Under the pieces are notes generated by a model. The model saw nothing but the letters and a program-made list of their open reading frames with translations. It did no database searches and was not told where the DNA came from. Positions 7,768-15,700 of a stretch of 64,000 nucleotides of DNA are shown one piece after another. A program made the position numbers and the translations under genes. Source of the DNA: Candidimonas nitroreducens (lineage in GTDB: Bacteria; Pseudomonadota; Gammaproteobacteria; Burkholderiales; Burkholderiaceae_B); contig NZ_NJIH01000009.1 in assembly GCF_002209565.1 (NCBI RefSeq), forward strand, positions 124,001-188,000, given 5' to 3'. Every line of letters begins with the position of its first letter. Positions within the stretch are counted from its first letter, which is position 1.

Positions 7768-8601
7768 ATGATCCGAATATGGCACCAGAGTGTTACGGCG
7801 CTTGCCAGTCAGCCGGCATACGTGGGCTTCATGCGGCAGCGCGCATCCCATGTCCTCGCCGCGGATACCCGCGTCGATCTGCATGGGCTCGATCCGGACA
7901 CCCACCACCGCGATCTGGCGCCGATACAGGCGGCATCTTATCGCTGGCTTTCCGAGCTGAACTCCCTTCAGGTGGTGGAAAACGTGATTGCGGCCCAGCG
8001 ACAGGGCTATGACGCGGTCGCCATGAGCTGTTTCGGCGATCCGCAGATTGACGCATGCCGCAGCGTCGTCGACATCCCCGTATTGGGGGCTTTTGAAGTT
8101 TCGGTACAGGTGGCGAAGAGCGCGGGCCGAGCCATAGGCTTGTTGGTGCCCACCCGGGCCGCTGTGCGCAGCAATTGGGCGCGCGCGTCTGCCTATGGAT
8201 TCAGAGATCAGATTGCATTGGTACGGCCCTGCGATCCGGAGCTGGACGAATACACGATGGATGGCGCGTTCGGCGCGAGCCGTGCGATTTTGGATGGCCC
8301 GATTGCCACCATGAGATCGATGATCGCCGATGGAGTGGACGTGATCATTCCCGCCGAGGGCGTGCTGAATGCGCTTTTGGCTTATCACGGTGTAGCCGAG
8401 CTTGACGGGGTGCCGATCCTGGATTCTTTTTCTGCGGTCATGCTCATGGCGGAGTCTCTCGTCAATCTTGGCCGCAAGACCGGCTTCAGAACAAGCCATG
8501 CGGGTATTTATCGACAACCCAAGGCCGCATATATAAAGCACGCAAGAAATATTGCAGTTCGGACACTATCTGCCGCGCAGGCACAGGAGGAGAAATCATG
8601 A
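7768..8601 (+). CDS. Asp/Glu (hydantoin) racemase-superfamily protein lacking the second catalytic Cys
   Basis: 277 residues with the two-lobed Asp/Glu racemase fold. The first active-site Cys is present (AMSCFGDP, Cys88). The second-lobe position, where racemases and maleate isomerases carry Cys, reads IIPAEGVLN (residues ~193-201), with no Cys. One-Cys relatives include arylmalonate decarboxylase-type and other non-racemising members, so decarboxylation or isomerisation is possible; this is inference. It starts 7 bases after the flavoprotein and overlaps the downstream Bug gene by ATGA, so it is translationally coupled in the operon. Confidence 0.82.
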   Translation: MIRIWHQSVTALASQPAYVGFMRQRASHVLAADTRVDLHGLDPDTHHRDLAPIQAASYRWLSELNSLQVVENVIAAQRQGYDAVAMSCFGDPQIDACRSVVDIPVLGAFEVSVQVAKSAGRAIGLLVPTRAAVRSNWARASAYGFRDQIALVRPCDPELDEYTMDGAFGASRAILDGPIATMRSMIADGVDVIIPAEGVLNALLAYHGVAELDGVPILDSFSAVMLMAESLVNLGRKTGFRTSHAGIYRQPKAAYIKHARNIAVRTLSAAQAQEEKS

Positions 8602-9578
8602 AAAAGAGTGGCATTACCTTATTGACGGATGTGAGCAGGGTGTTGTCCGTCTTTTTACTGTTCTTGACGGGCCTGCTGTGTTCGTCCGTGTCGGCACAGG
8701 GCTACCCGGAACGGCCGATAGAAATGACGGTGTCGTATTCTGCCGGAGGTGGCACCGATGTGATCGCCCGCATCGTGGCGGAGGCCATGAGCAAGCTGTT
8801 GGGCCAGCAGGTAATCGTCGTGAATCGCCCGGGCGCGGGCGGCGCCATTTCCGTGATGCATGTGGTGCGCTCCAAGCCCGACGGGTATTCAATAGGCTGG
8901 TTTACCGGCGGCCCCATCATATTGGCGCCCATAACCGAAAAGAACCTGCAATACAAGGTATCCAAAGATCTGATTCCCGTGAGCCTGGTGCAGACCACCG
9001 ATCAAGTCCTGGCGGCAAGGCCCGGCCTCAAGGCGGACACGGTTCCCGAGCTGATTTCGCTGGCCAAGAGCCACCCCGGAGACATCACGATGGGCCACAC
9101 GGGCAACGGCACGGCGCAACTCCTGGCGGCCCAGATGCTCGAGAAGCAGGGTGGGATCGCGCTCAACAAAATTCCCTACAAAGGCGAGGCGAACATGCTC
9201 ACCGACATGATGGGAGGCCGCCTCGACATGGGCTTGATCACCGCCAGTTCGGCAGAGCCGCTGGTGCAGTCCGGCAAGATAAAGCTGCTTGCGTCGGGGG
9301 GCGCCGTGCGGGCACACCTGTTCCCGAAAACTCCCAGCATGGCCGAATCGGGTTTTCCGAAATTCGATGCGAATTCCATCATGGGGATTTTCGTCCCGGC
9401 GGGAACGCCGAAGGCCGTCGTAGAGAAGCTGGCCAGCGTGGCCAGGCAAGTCGTGCAGATGCCCGAAATACGCGAAAAGCTGCAGTCCAGGGGCGGCCAG
9501 CCCGTGGGCAGCACGCCGCAGGAATTCGGCGCTTATCTTGTGCAAAGCAGCGAGCAGGCCGAGAAAATGCTCAAGTAA
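8598..9578 (+). CDS. Bug/TctC-family periplasmic solute receptor
   Basis: 326 residues. An N-terminal export signal covers ~1-35 (long hydrophobic core ending SVSAQG), then YPERPIEMTVSYSAGGGTD, VIVVNRPGAGG and KPDGYSIGW, the Bug signature blocks, and the C-terminal region typical of full-length members. It probably captures the substrate of the operon in the periplasm, or acts as a sensor, because no TctAB permease is encoded nearby. It overlaps the preceding gene by four bases and is the last gene of the TetR-controlled operon. Confidence 0.93.
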   Translation: MKKSGITLLTDVSRVLSVFLLFLTGLLCSSVSAQGYPERPIEMTVSYSAGGGTDVIARIVAEAMSKLLGQQVIVVNRPGAGGAISVMHVVRSKPDGYSIGWFTGGPIILAPITEKNLQYKVSKDLIPVSLVQTTDQVLAARPGLKADTVPELISLAKSHPGDITMGHTGNGTAQLLAAQMLEKQGGIALNKIPYKGEANMLTDMMGGRLDMGLITASSAEPLVQSGKIKLLASGGAVRAHLFPKTPSMAESGFPKFDANSIMGIFVPAGTPKAVVEKLASVARQVVQMPEIREKLQSRGGQPVGSTPQEFGAYLVQSSEQAEKMLK

Positions 9579-9590
9579 GTGTCTATGCAT

Positions 9591-9620
9591 GGCCTCGTGG
9601 CCGGGGACGGGCATGAGGCC
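9591..9620 (+). terminator. Hairpin after the Bug gene
   Basis: GGCCTCGTG (9591-9599) pairs 8 of 9 with CATGAGGCC (9612-9620), 12 bases past the stop codon. No T-run follows, so this is a weak terminator candidate. Confidence 0.4.
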
Positions 9621-9670
9621 GGCAGGCCTTAAAATCCGGATTTACATCGGATCCGAGGCCTGTCTGCACC

Positions 9671-10087
9671 ATGGAAATACGCTCCTATCGAACCGCTGAT
9701 GAAGACGCGGTGATCGCGCTCTGGCGCGAGGCCGGCCTGTTGCGGCCCTGGAACGATCCGCAGCGCGATATCCAGCGCAAGCTGGCGCAGCAGCCCGAGC
9801 TGTTCCTGGTCTGCGAAGATGACGGCGCGCTGGCGGGCACCGCGATGGTGGGCTACGACGGTCATCGGGGCTGGGTCTACTACCTGGCGGTAGCCGAGCC
9901 GCAGCGCGGCCGGGCGATAGGCACGGCGCTGATGCGGCGCGCCGAGCAGTTGCTGATCGAGCGCGGCTGCCCCAAGCTGAACCTGATGGTACGCAGCAGC
10001 AACAGCGGCGTGCTGAAGTTCTACGAGTCGCTGGGCTACACCCGCGACGACGCTGTGCCGCTGGGCCGGCGCCTGATCCCGGATTGA
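9671..10087 (+). CDS. GNAT-family N-acetyltransferase, YpeA-like
   Basis: 138 residues, one GNAT domain. The acetyl-CoA-binding segment is YYLAVAEPQRGRAIGTALMRRAE (R/Q-x-x-G-x-A-type loop), and VLKFYESLGYTRDD is the usual C-terminal beta-bulge signature. The N-terminus MEIRSYRTADEDAVIALWREAGL with PWNDPQRDI closely follows the YpeA subgroup. The acceptor is unknown. It is a single gene, convergent with the methyltransferase 17 bases away. Confidence 0.9.
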   Translation: MEIRSYRTADEDAVIALWREAGLLRPWNDPQRDIQRKLAQQPELFLVCEDDGALAGTAMVGYDGHRGWVYYLAVAEPQRGRAIGTALMRRAEQLLIERGCPKLNLMVRSSNSGVLKFYESLGYTRDDAVPLGRRLIPD

Positions 10088-10104
10088 GCGCCGGCCGTCC
10101 CGCT

Positions 10105-10866
10105 TCAGGCGTGCCGCGCCTGGATCCAGGCCGTATCGCTGGAGAATGTACGGTCGGGTTGAATGGCGAAGTATTCGCGGGCTTCGCGGGGCAGGGCATC
10201 CATGGTGGCGTGCAGCGCGGCTACGCGTGCCGGCGGCGTGCCGATGCGGCGCACCCAGCTTTCGAATTCCAATGCCAGTTTCCAGGAATCGCTGCCCGTG
10301 ACTTCCAGTCCGGCCGCGGCCAGCATGGCGCGCCATTCCGAGAGCCGATAGTCGCGCACGTGCGAGGCGTCGCGCAGCAGCTCGATGGTCTGCAGCGCGG
10401 TGTCGTACAGCGGCGTTTCCGGTGCGACCACGTCGATGACCACCAGGGTGCCTGCGGGCGCCAGCACGCGGGCCATTTCCGCTACCGAGGCCTGCATGTC
10501 CATCCAGTGGTGGGCGGAATAGCGGCTTACCACCAGGTCGAAGGCCGCGTCTTCGAAGGGCAGTTGGTGAACCGAGCCCTGCCGCGTGACGAGCTTGCCC
10601 AGCCCGCGCCTGGCGGCCTCGGTGCGCACCACGTCCAGCATTTCTTCCGACAGGTCGTAGGCCACCACCTCGACGGGGACGGCGGCGGCCACGGCGTAGC
10701 TGGCGTGGCCGCCGCCACAGCCCAGGTCGAGCACGCGCTGCGGGCGCAGGCCGGCGGCCAGCACGCCCAGGCGTTCGAGATCGTTGCCTTGCGCGTGTAC
10801 GGCGCTGGTCAGGTAGTTTGCGGCCATGGTGCCGAATTGCTGGTTCACCAGATTGTGTTGATCCAT
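10105..10866 (-). CDS. Class I SAM-dependent methyltransferase (UbiE/MenG-like fold)
   Basis: 253 residues from ATG 10866, chosen because AAGGAG lies ~10 bases upstream. The SAM-binding motif I is VLDLGCGGGHASYAVA (~residue 45), followed by the acidic end of beta-2 (VVAYDLSEEML) and the post-motif DAAFDLVVSRYSAHHW, typical of the Methyltransf_11 group that includes the quinone methylases. The C-terminal 100 residues are less conserved. The substrate is unknown; a housekeeping ubiE would normally sit elsewhere, and the context here is of unlinked genes. Confidence 0.88.
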   Translation of the reverse strand: MDQHNLVNQQFGTMAANYLTSAVHAQGNDLERLGVLAAGLRPQRVLDLGCGGGHASYAVAAAVPVEVVAYDLSEEMLDVVRTEAARRGLGKLVTRQGSVHQLPFEDAAFDLVVSRYSAHHWMDMQASVAEMARVLAPAGTLVVIDVVAPETPLYDTALQTIELLRDASHVRDYRLSEWRAMLAAAGLEVTGSDSWKLALEFESWVRRIGTPPARVAALHATMDALPREAREYFAIQPDRTFSSDTAWIQARHA

Positions 10867-11125
10867 GCTGCGTAAGCTCCTTCTTGTCCGGGGATACGGT
10901 GTATGCGGGCTTGCTGGGCCAGTGCGCGCGCGGCACGGCAAGCTCAGGCCTGTAGCCTATGCAGTATCCACAGGCGTCGCAAGCCCATTGCAGATACTAG
11001 TATTGGTGCTGCTATGATGCGTGCGTGCTGCCCGCGTGCGTCTTTGGGATGCGCACAGGCTCGCGGTGCCCCAGGGCGAAGTGACCGGCGCTATTAGGCG
11101 GCGCTGCGGCCCGAAGCCATCGGGC

Positions 11126-12043
11126 TCACGCTGAAGCGCTGCGCGGTTTGCCGGCATCGTGCGTGACCAGGAAGATCCCGCCGGCGGCCAGCAACATGCC
11201 GGGCCAGGCCGGCAGCGGTATGGTCTCGCCCAAAGCGATGTAGGCGACCAAGGCCGTGACGGGCGGCACCAGGAAGAACAGCGCCGACACCTTCGAGGCC
11301 TCGCCGTGGCGGTACATGGCCAGCAGCAGGGTGATCGCGATGATGGAGTTGGCCAGCGCCAGGTACGCGAGCGCCAGCAGCAGCGGAGTAGTCCAGGTGA
11401 TATGCAGGGGCTCCAGCAGTGCCGCCAAGGGCAGCGCCACCGCCAGGCCCACGGCATACTGGATCAGGTTCGCCGCGATCGGATGCACCTCGGTGCCGTA
11501 GCGGCGTTCCCATAGCGTGGCGGCGGTAATCGCCAGCAGTGCCGCGCAGGCATACAGCAGCCCGGCCGTGGAGGCCACGGCCACGGCCGATTTGGAAACG
11601 ATGACCAGCGCGGCGCCCGCCACGCCCAGCAGCAGCCCCGTCCAGCGGCGCCAGGTGATGCGCTCGCCGGCAACGGCCGGAGCCAGCAGCCCGATGAGTA
11701 ATGGCTGCAGCGAGGTGATCAGCGCTACCGCGCCGGCGGAAATCCCGTGCTTGAACGCCAGATAAGTGAAAGAAAAATAGCCGGCCTGCAGCAGCAGGCC
11801 CACCATGGCCAGATTGCCCCAGGCGCGCAGCGTGCGCGGCCAGCGCGGGCGCAGTGCCAGGGCCAGCGGCGCGAGCACCGCCAGCACCACCGCGTAGCGC
11901 AGGGCCAGGAAGCTGAAGGGGTCGGCATGCGCCAGGCCTATCTTCAGCACGATGAAGCCGGTGCACCAGAGCAGCAGGAAGATTGCCGGGGCGGCCCCGA
12001 GCCAACGTGGAGAAGTAGCGTTGCGCGTGGCGGATGGCGGCAT
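11126..12043 (-). CDS. EamA/DMT-family exporter, ten-TM
   Basis: 305 residues with two EamA repeats (~17-145 and ~160-295) and about ten hydrophobic segments. FLLLWCTGFIVLKIGLAHADPFSFLALRYAV is the first-repeat signature; the second repeat ends AYIALGETIPLPAWPGMLLAAGGIFLVT. DMT exporters of this type move small metabolites such as amino acids or purines out across the inner membrane; the substrate cannot be inferred. It is a single gene between the methyltransferase and hemerythrin genes. Confidence 0.9.
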   Translation of the reverse strand: MPPSATRNATSPRWLGAAPAIFLLLWCTGFIVLKIGLAHADPFSFLALRYAVVLAVLAPLALALRPRWPRTLRAWGNLAMVGLLLQAGYFSFTYLAFKHGISAGAVALITSLQPLLIGLLAPAVAGERITWRRWTGLLLGVAGAALVIVSKSAVAVASTAGLLYACAALLAITAATLWERRYGTEVHPIAANLIQYAVGLAVALPLAALLEPLHITWTTPLLLALAYLALANSIIAITLLLAMYRHGEASKVSALFFLVPPVTALVAYIALGETIPLPAWPGMLLAAGGIFLVTHDAGKPRSASA

Positions 12044-12064
12044 GTTTTGTGGCGGCGGGGCCTT

Positions 12065-12102
12065 GATGTGGGCTGGCTCTAGACGTGTGGGCAGGCTCTA
12101 AA
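12065..12102. repeat. Two tandem 19-bp units overlapping the hemerythrin stop codon (repeat family B)
   Basis: Units at 12065-12083 and 12084-12102 match at 15 of 19 positions. Read on the minus strand the second begins with the TAG stop of the hemerythrin gene: TAGAGCCTGCCCACAC. The same motif starts at the stop codon of the BisC-type gene (54234) and recurs near 29919. Confidence 0.6.
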
Positions 12103-12760
12103 CGGGCGGGATGCCGCGGCGTTCGCGCATGGCGCGGCCGATGCGCGCCAGTTCGTCGTCGCTGAGCAGCCGCGCCGCCATGGGCAGCAGCTCGTCTTCC
12201 TCGACGCGTATGTGGCGCTCGTAGAGTGCGGCGAAGGCCTCGACCTCCGCCGCGGGCAGACAGGCCGCGCCGGGCAGCGCCGTGCCGCCGGGCGGCTTGG
12301 CGCCGGCCTGGCCGCCATCGGGGGCCGGGGATGCCGTGCCGTTGCCCGGGCTGGGCGTGGCGCTGTCCTCATCGCCGGGCTGCGCCGCGGCGGCGATGGC
12401 CTGCAGCCGCGGGCGCAGGCGGGCCCAGGCCGTTTCCAGTTCGCGGTGCTCGTCGCTCAGCCCTTGTGTCATGCCCTTCAGGCATACCGGATCGGAGCCG
12501 GCCATGGATTCGAGCAGGGCCGGAAACAGGTTCTGCTCTTCGTCGGCATGATGCAGCGGTGCGGCAGTGTCGAAGTAGCGCAATACCCCAGCCGCCGCAC
12601 TGCGGGCCTGCTCGTCGGCGCCGTGTCCGGCCAGGTGCGCGGCCAGGCGCCGCAAGGTGGCGCACTGGCGCGTGATCCGGATATGGCACGCGGCCAGCAT
12701 CTCCAGCGGCGCCTCGGTGCTGGCGGCCGGAGAGGAAAAGCCTGGGATGGAGATATTCAT
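12098..12760 (-). CDS. Hemerythrin-domain (HHE) protein
   Basis: 220 residues from MNISIPGF; a 21-codon upstream extension is possible but unlikely. Two HHE-type blocks bind the di-iron site: ITRQCATLRRLAAHL and LHHADEEQNLFPAL in the first half, SDEHRELETAW centrally, and YERHIRVEEDELLPMAARLLSDDELARIG at the end. A Pro/Ala/Gly-rich linker (~145-175) separates the last two. Bacterial proteins of this type handle O2, NO or iron-sulfur repair. A tandem 10-bp repeat lies ~65 bases upstream and could be a regulator site. Confidence 0.88.
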   Translation of the reverse strand: MNISIPGFSSPAASTEAPLEMLAACHIRITRQCATLRRLAAHLAGHGADEQARSAAAGVLRYFDTAAPLHHADEEQNLFPALLESMAGSDPVCLKGMTQGLSDEHRELETAWARLRPRLQAIAAAAQPGDEDSATPSPGNGTASPAPDGGQAGAKPPGGTALPGAACLPAAEVEAFAALYERHIRVEEDELLPMAARLLSDDELARIGRAMRERRGIPPV

Positions 12761-12825
12761 GGGGTCGAGCCTCGCAGCGTGCATCGACGCACGGCATGGT
12801 GCGCCGCGGCCGCATGCCATCAATC

Positions 12826-12845
12826 ATATACCTTGATATACCTTG
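12826..12845 (-). promoter_or_regulatory. Tandem 10-bp repeat upstream of the hemerythrin gene
   Basis: CAAGGTATAT occurs twice without a gap on the minus strand, 66-85 bases before the start codon. It could be a regulator site or contain a -10-like TATAT. The regulator is unknown. Confidence 0.35.
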
Positions 12846-12943
12846 CCCCCGGGCCTGCTCGCACTGCAAGGGGCGCAGGCCCCGCTGCGCCGATGCGCGA
12901 TCCGGGCTGGCCGGCAGGGGCCGCAGGCGTCGCGCAGCGCTCT

Positions 12944-13828
12944 TCAGGCTCGCGCCGCCAGGGTCGAATAGCGCTCGAAGATCATTGCCGTGACGTCCTG
13001 CAGGCGATGATCGCGACGCTCCACCATGCCGATGTCGCGGCTGGCCGGGCCCAGCTCGGAAGGCAGGGGCAGGGTGCGCAGCCCCGCAGCGTCCTTCCAG
13101 CGCATGGTGTGCAGCAGCGGCAGCACGGTGATGCCCACGTCGTGCCGTACCAGATCCAGCACCTGCTCGATGGCGTTGAGCTCCAGGAAATCGTCGGGCG
13201 TCACGCCCAGCTTCCTGAGCAGGCGGTCGATCTGGGCACCGGTATGCTGGCCGCGGTCGAAGCGCAGAAAGGGCCGGGTGCGCAGCAGTTCTCTGGGGTC
13301 GTCACCGGCCACGCGGGTCGACGTGATCAGGCACACCGGCTCCTGGTACAGGCGCTTCCAGCGTGTGCCGGGCGGCGTCTTGCCGGTACCCACCACCAGC
13401 GCCGCGTCGATTTCCCCGCTTTCCACTTTGTGGCATAGTTCGCGCGACTTGCCCGAAGACAGGCGTATCGTCAGGTCATGGTGCTCGCTTTTCAGTTGCG
13501 AGACGATGCGGGCCAGGGTGCTCATGCACGAGACGATGGCGCCGATGCTCAGTGTGCCGGCGTAGGTGCCCGGCGGCGGGCGCGGGGTGCGGATGCGGTC
13601 GTAGAGCTCCAGCAACTGCTCGATTTCGGGCAGCAGCTCGCGGCCGGCGGCATTGAGCGTGGCCAGGCGCCCGCTGCGATCGAACAGCGGCCGGCCCAGT
13701 TCGGTCTCCAGGGCGCGCATCTGCAGGCTTACCGCCGCCTGGGTCAGCGCCACCTGCTCGGCGGCGTCCGAAAAAGAGCCGCGCCGGGCCACGGCGACGA
13801 AGGTGCGCAAAAAGCGGATCGAACTCAT
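12944..13828 (-). CDS. LysR-family transcriptional regulator
   Basis: 294 residues. The N-terminal helix-turn-helix (RFLRTFVAVARRGSFSDAAEQ, then LTQAAVSLQMRALETELGRPLFDRSG) is followed by a linker helix and the effector domain from ~residue 92. It is divergent from the gamma-glutamyltransferase-family gene and its ABC importer, with a palindromic T-N11-A site between them, so these are its probable targets. C-terminal VTAMIFERYSTLAARA ends just beyond the second lobe, normal for the family. Confidence 0.93.
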   Translation of the reverse strand: MSSIRFLRTFVAVARRGSFSDAAEQVALTQAAVSLQMRALETELGRPLFDRSGRLATLNAAGRELLPEIEQLLELYDRIRTPRPPPGTYAGTLSIGAIVSCMSTLARIVSQLKSEHHDLTIRLSSGKSRELCHKVESGEIDAALVVGTGKTPPGTRWKRLYQEPVCLITSTRVAGDDPRELLRTRPFLRFDRGQHTGAQIDRLLRKLGVTPDDFLELNAIEQVLDLVRHDVGITVLPLLHTMRWKDAAGLRTLPLPSELGPASRDIGMVERRDHRLQDVTAMIFERYSTLAARA

Positions 13829-13856
13829 AAGAAAAGTTTAAATCAAAAATATTAAA

Positions 13857-13872
13857 ATTAAATTGATTTAAT
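13857..13872. promoter_or_regulatory. T-N11-A palindrome between LysR and the GGT gene
   Basis: ATTAAAT-TG-ATTTAAT is a perfect 7-bp dyad containing T-N11-A (13858 and 13870), in a very AT-rich patch 29 bases upstream of the LysR start and 119 bases before the GGT start. This is the expected recognition site of the LysR protein. Confidence 0.55.
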
Positions 13873-13990
13873 GAGTCAGTGATAGTAGCGTATTGGGGCC
13901 TATATACGCTGGACGTGCGCCCCTTTTTCGGCGCGTATCGGCCCCATCCCGCAACACGATGCCGGCAGTGGCCGGAAAGCAGACTGACAC

Positions 13991-15619
13991 ATGGAACTCT
14001 TCGACTGGATCAATCCTTATCCGACGACGCGTACGCCGGTTTTCGCCCGCAACGTGGTGTCGACTTCCCACCCGCTGGCGGCCCAGGCGGGCCTGCGCAT
14101 GCTGCTGCGCGGCGGCAACGCCGTAGACGCGGCGCTGGCAGCGGCGGCCACTATCGTGCTGGTCGAGCCGGTGTCCTGCGGCATCGGCGGCGACTGCTTT
14201 GCCATATTGTGGGACGGCAAGAAGCTGCACGGCCTGAACTCCTCGGGTACGGCGCCGGCGGCCTGGAATGTCCAATACTTCAAGCGCAAGTACGGCGTCG
14301 ACGGCAACGGCCTGGCGATCCAGCCCAAGCGCGGCTGGGATTCGGCCACCGTGCCCGGCGTGGTGGCGGGCTGGGCGGCGCTGCACGACAAGTTCGGCAA
14401 GCTGCCTTTCGAAGACCTGTTCGAGCCGGCCATAGAAATCGCCGAGCGCGGCTTTGCCGTGCCGCCCATCGTGGCGGGCAAATGGGCCGCGGCGGCGGAA
14501 GAGCTGCACAGCCAGCCGGGCTACGCCCAGACCTTCATGCCCAAGGGCCGCGCGCCGCGTATCGGCGAGCTGTTCCGCAATCCCGGTGCGGCCTATACCC
14601 TGCGGCGCATCGCCCAGAGCCGCGGCCGCGATTTCTACGAAGGCGAACTGGCCGAGAAGATCGTGGCCTTCAGCCGTGAAACCGGCGGCTCGTTCACGCT
14701 GGACGACCTGCGCGGTTATCGCCCCGAGTGGGTCGAACCCCTCTCCAAGAACTATCGCGGCTACACAGTGCATGAAATCCCGCCCAACGGGCAGGGCATT
14801 GCCGCTCTGATGGCCCTGGGCATGGTCGAGCACTTCGACCTGCGCAACATGCCGGTCGATTCCGTGGCTTCGCAGCACGTGCAGATAGAGGCCATGAAAC
14901 TGGCCTTCGCCGATTTGTACCGCTATGTGTCCGATCCGCGCAGCATGGACGTGACCCCGGCGCAGATGCTGGACGACAACTATCTGCAAAGCCGCGCCAA
15001 GCTGATCCGCCTGGATCGCGCCGGCGACTTCCAGGCCGGCCGGCCGCATTCCGGCGGCACGATCTACCTGAGCGCCGCCGACGAGCACGGCATGATGATT
15101 TCGTTCATCCAGTCCAACTACATGGGCTTCGGCTCCGGCGTGGTGGTGCCCGACACCGGCATCAGCCTGCAGAACCGCGGCGTGGGCTTTTCCATGGATC
15201 CGGCTTCGCCCAACGTGGTCGGAGCGGGCAAGCGGCCCTTCCACACCATTATTCCGGGCTTCCTCACGCGCGAGGGCCGGCCGGTCATGAGCTTCGGCGT
15301 CATGGGCGGCGACATCCAGCCGCAGGGCCACTTGCAGACCATAGTGCGCATGCTCGACTACCACCAGCAGCCGCAGGCGGCCTGCGACGCGCCGCGCTGG
15401 AAGGTCAACCGCGACTTCACGCTCGACATGGAGCGCAACATGAATGCCGATACGGTGCAGGGCCTGAAAGACCTGGGCCACAAGATGAAATCGATCTACG
15501 ATCCGTATATGGATTTCGGCTCCGGCCAGTTCATCTGGCGCCTGTCGGACAATGATCCCGATCACGGCTACGTGGCCGCCAGCGACAGCCGGCGCGACGG
15601 GCTGGCCGCCGGGTTCTAA
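13991..15619 (+). CDS. Gamma-glutamyltransferase-family protein (Ntn hydrolase)
   Basis: 542 residues. The large-subunit signature HPLAAQAGLRMLLRGGNAVDAALA and GIGGDCFAILWDG are present. The autoprocessing/catalytic Thr is Thr357 in HSGGTIYLSAADEHG, where typical GGTs read HTTHFSV; Thr is kept but the next residues differ. GSGVVVPDTGISLQNRG follows. No signal peptide is visible, so unlike periplasmic Ggt it should be cytoplasmic. It starts an apparent operon with an oligopeptide/glutathione-type ABC importer, suggesting it cleaves imported gamma-glutamyl or related amide substrates. Acylase activity on another amide is an alternative. Confidence 0.9.
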   Translation: MELFDWINPYPTTRTPVFARNVVSTSHPLAAQAGLRMLLRGGNAVDAALAAAATIVLVEPVSCGIGGDCFAILWDGKKLHGLNSSGTAPAAWNVQYFKRKYGVDGNGLAIQPKRGWDSATVPGVVAGWAALHDKFGKLPFEDLFEPAIEIAERGFAVPPIVAGKWAAAAEELHSQPGYAQTFMPKGRAPRIGELFRNPGAAYTLRRIAQSRGRDFYEGELAEKIVAFSRETGGSFTLDDLRGYRPEWVEPLSKNYRGYTVHEIPPNGQGIAALMALGMVEHFDLRNMPVDSVASQHVQIEAMKLAFADLYRYVSDPRSMDVTPAQMLDDNYLQSRAKLIRLDRAGDFQAGRPHSGGTIYLSAADEHGMMISFIQSNYMGFGSGVVVPDTGISLQNRGVGFSMDPASPNVVGAGKRPFHTIIPGFLTREGRPVMSFGVMGGDIQPQGHLQTIVRMLDYHQQPQAACDAPRWKVNRDFTLDMERNMNADTVQGLKDLGHKMKSIYDPYMDFGSGQFIWRLSDNDPDHGYVAASDSRRDGLAAGF

Positions 15620-15630
15620 GGCTGGGCCCC

Positions 15631-15654
15631 GGCCGCCGGCAGTGCCCGGCGGCC
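15631..15654 (+). terminator. Intercistronic hairpin between GGT and ABC receptor genes
   Basis: GGCCGCCGG (15631-15639) pairs with CCGGCGGCC (15646-15654) around a 6-base loop. There is no T-run; it may act as an mRNA processing or stability element within the operon. Confidence 0.35.
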
Positions 15655-15700
15655 ATGCTTCATTAAAACTCATTAAAACAATACCGAGGAGATTAGCCTT

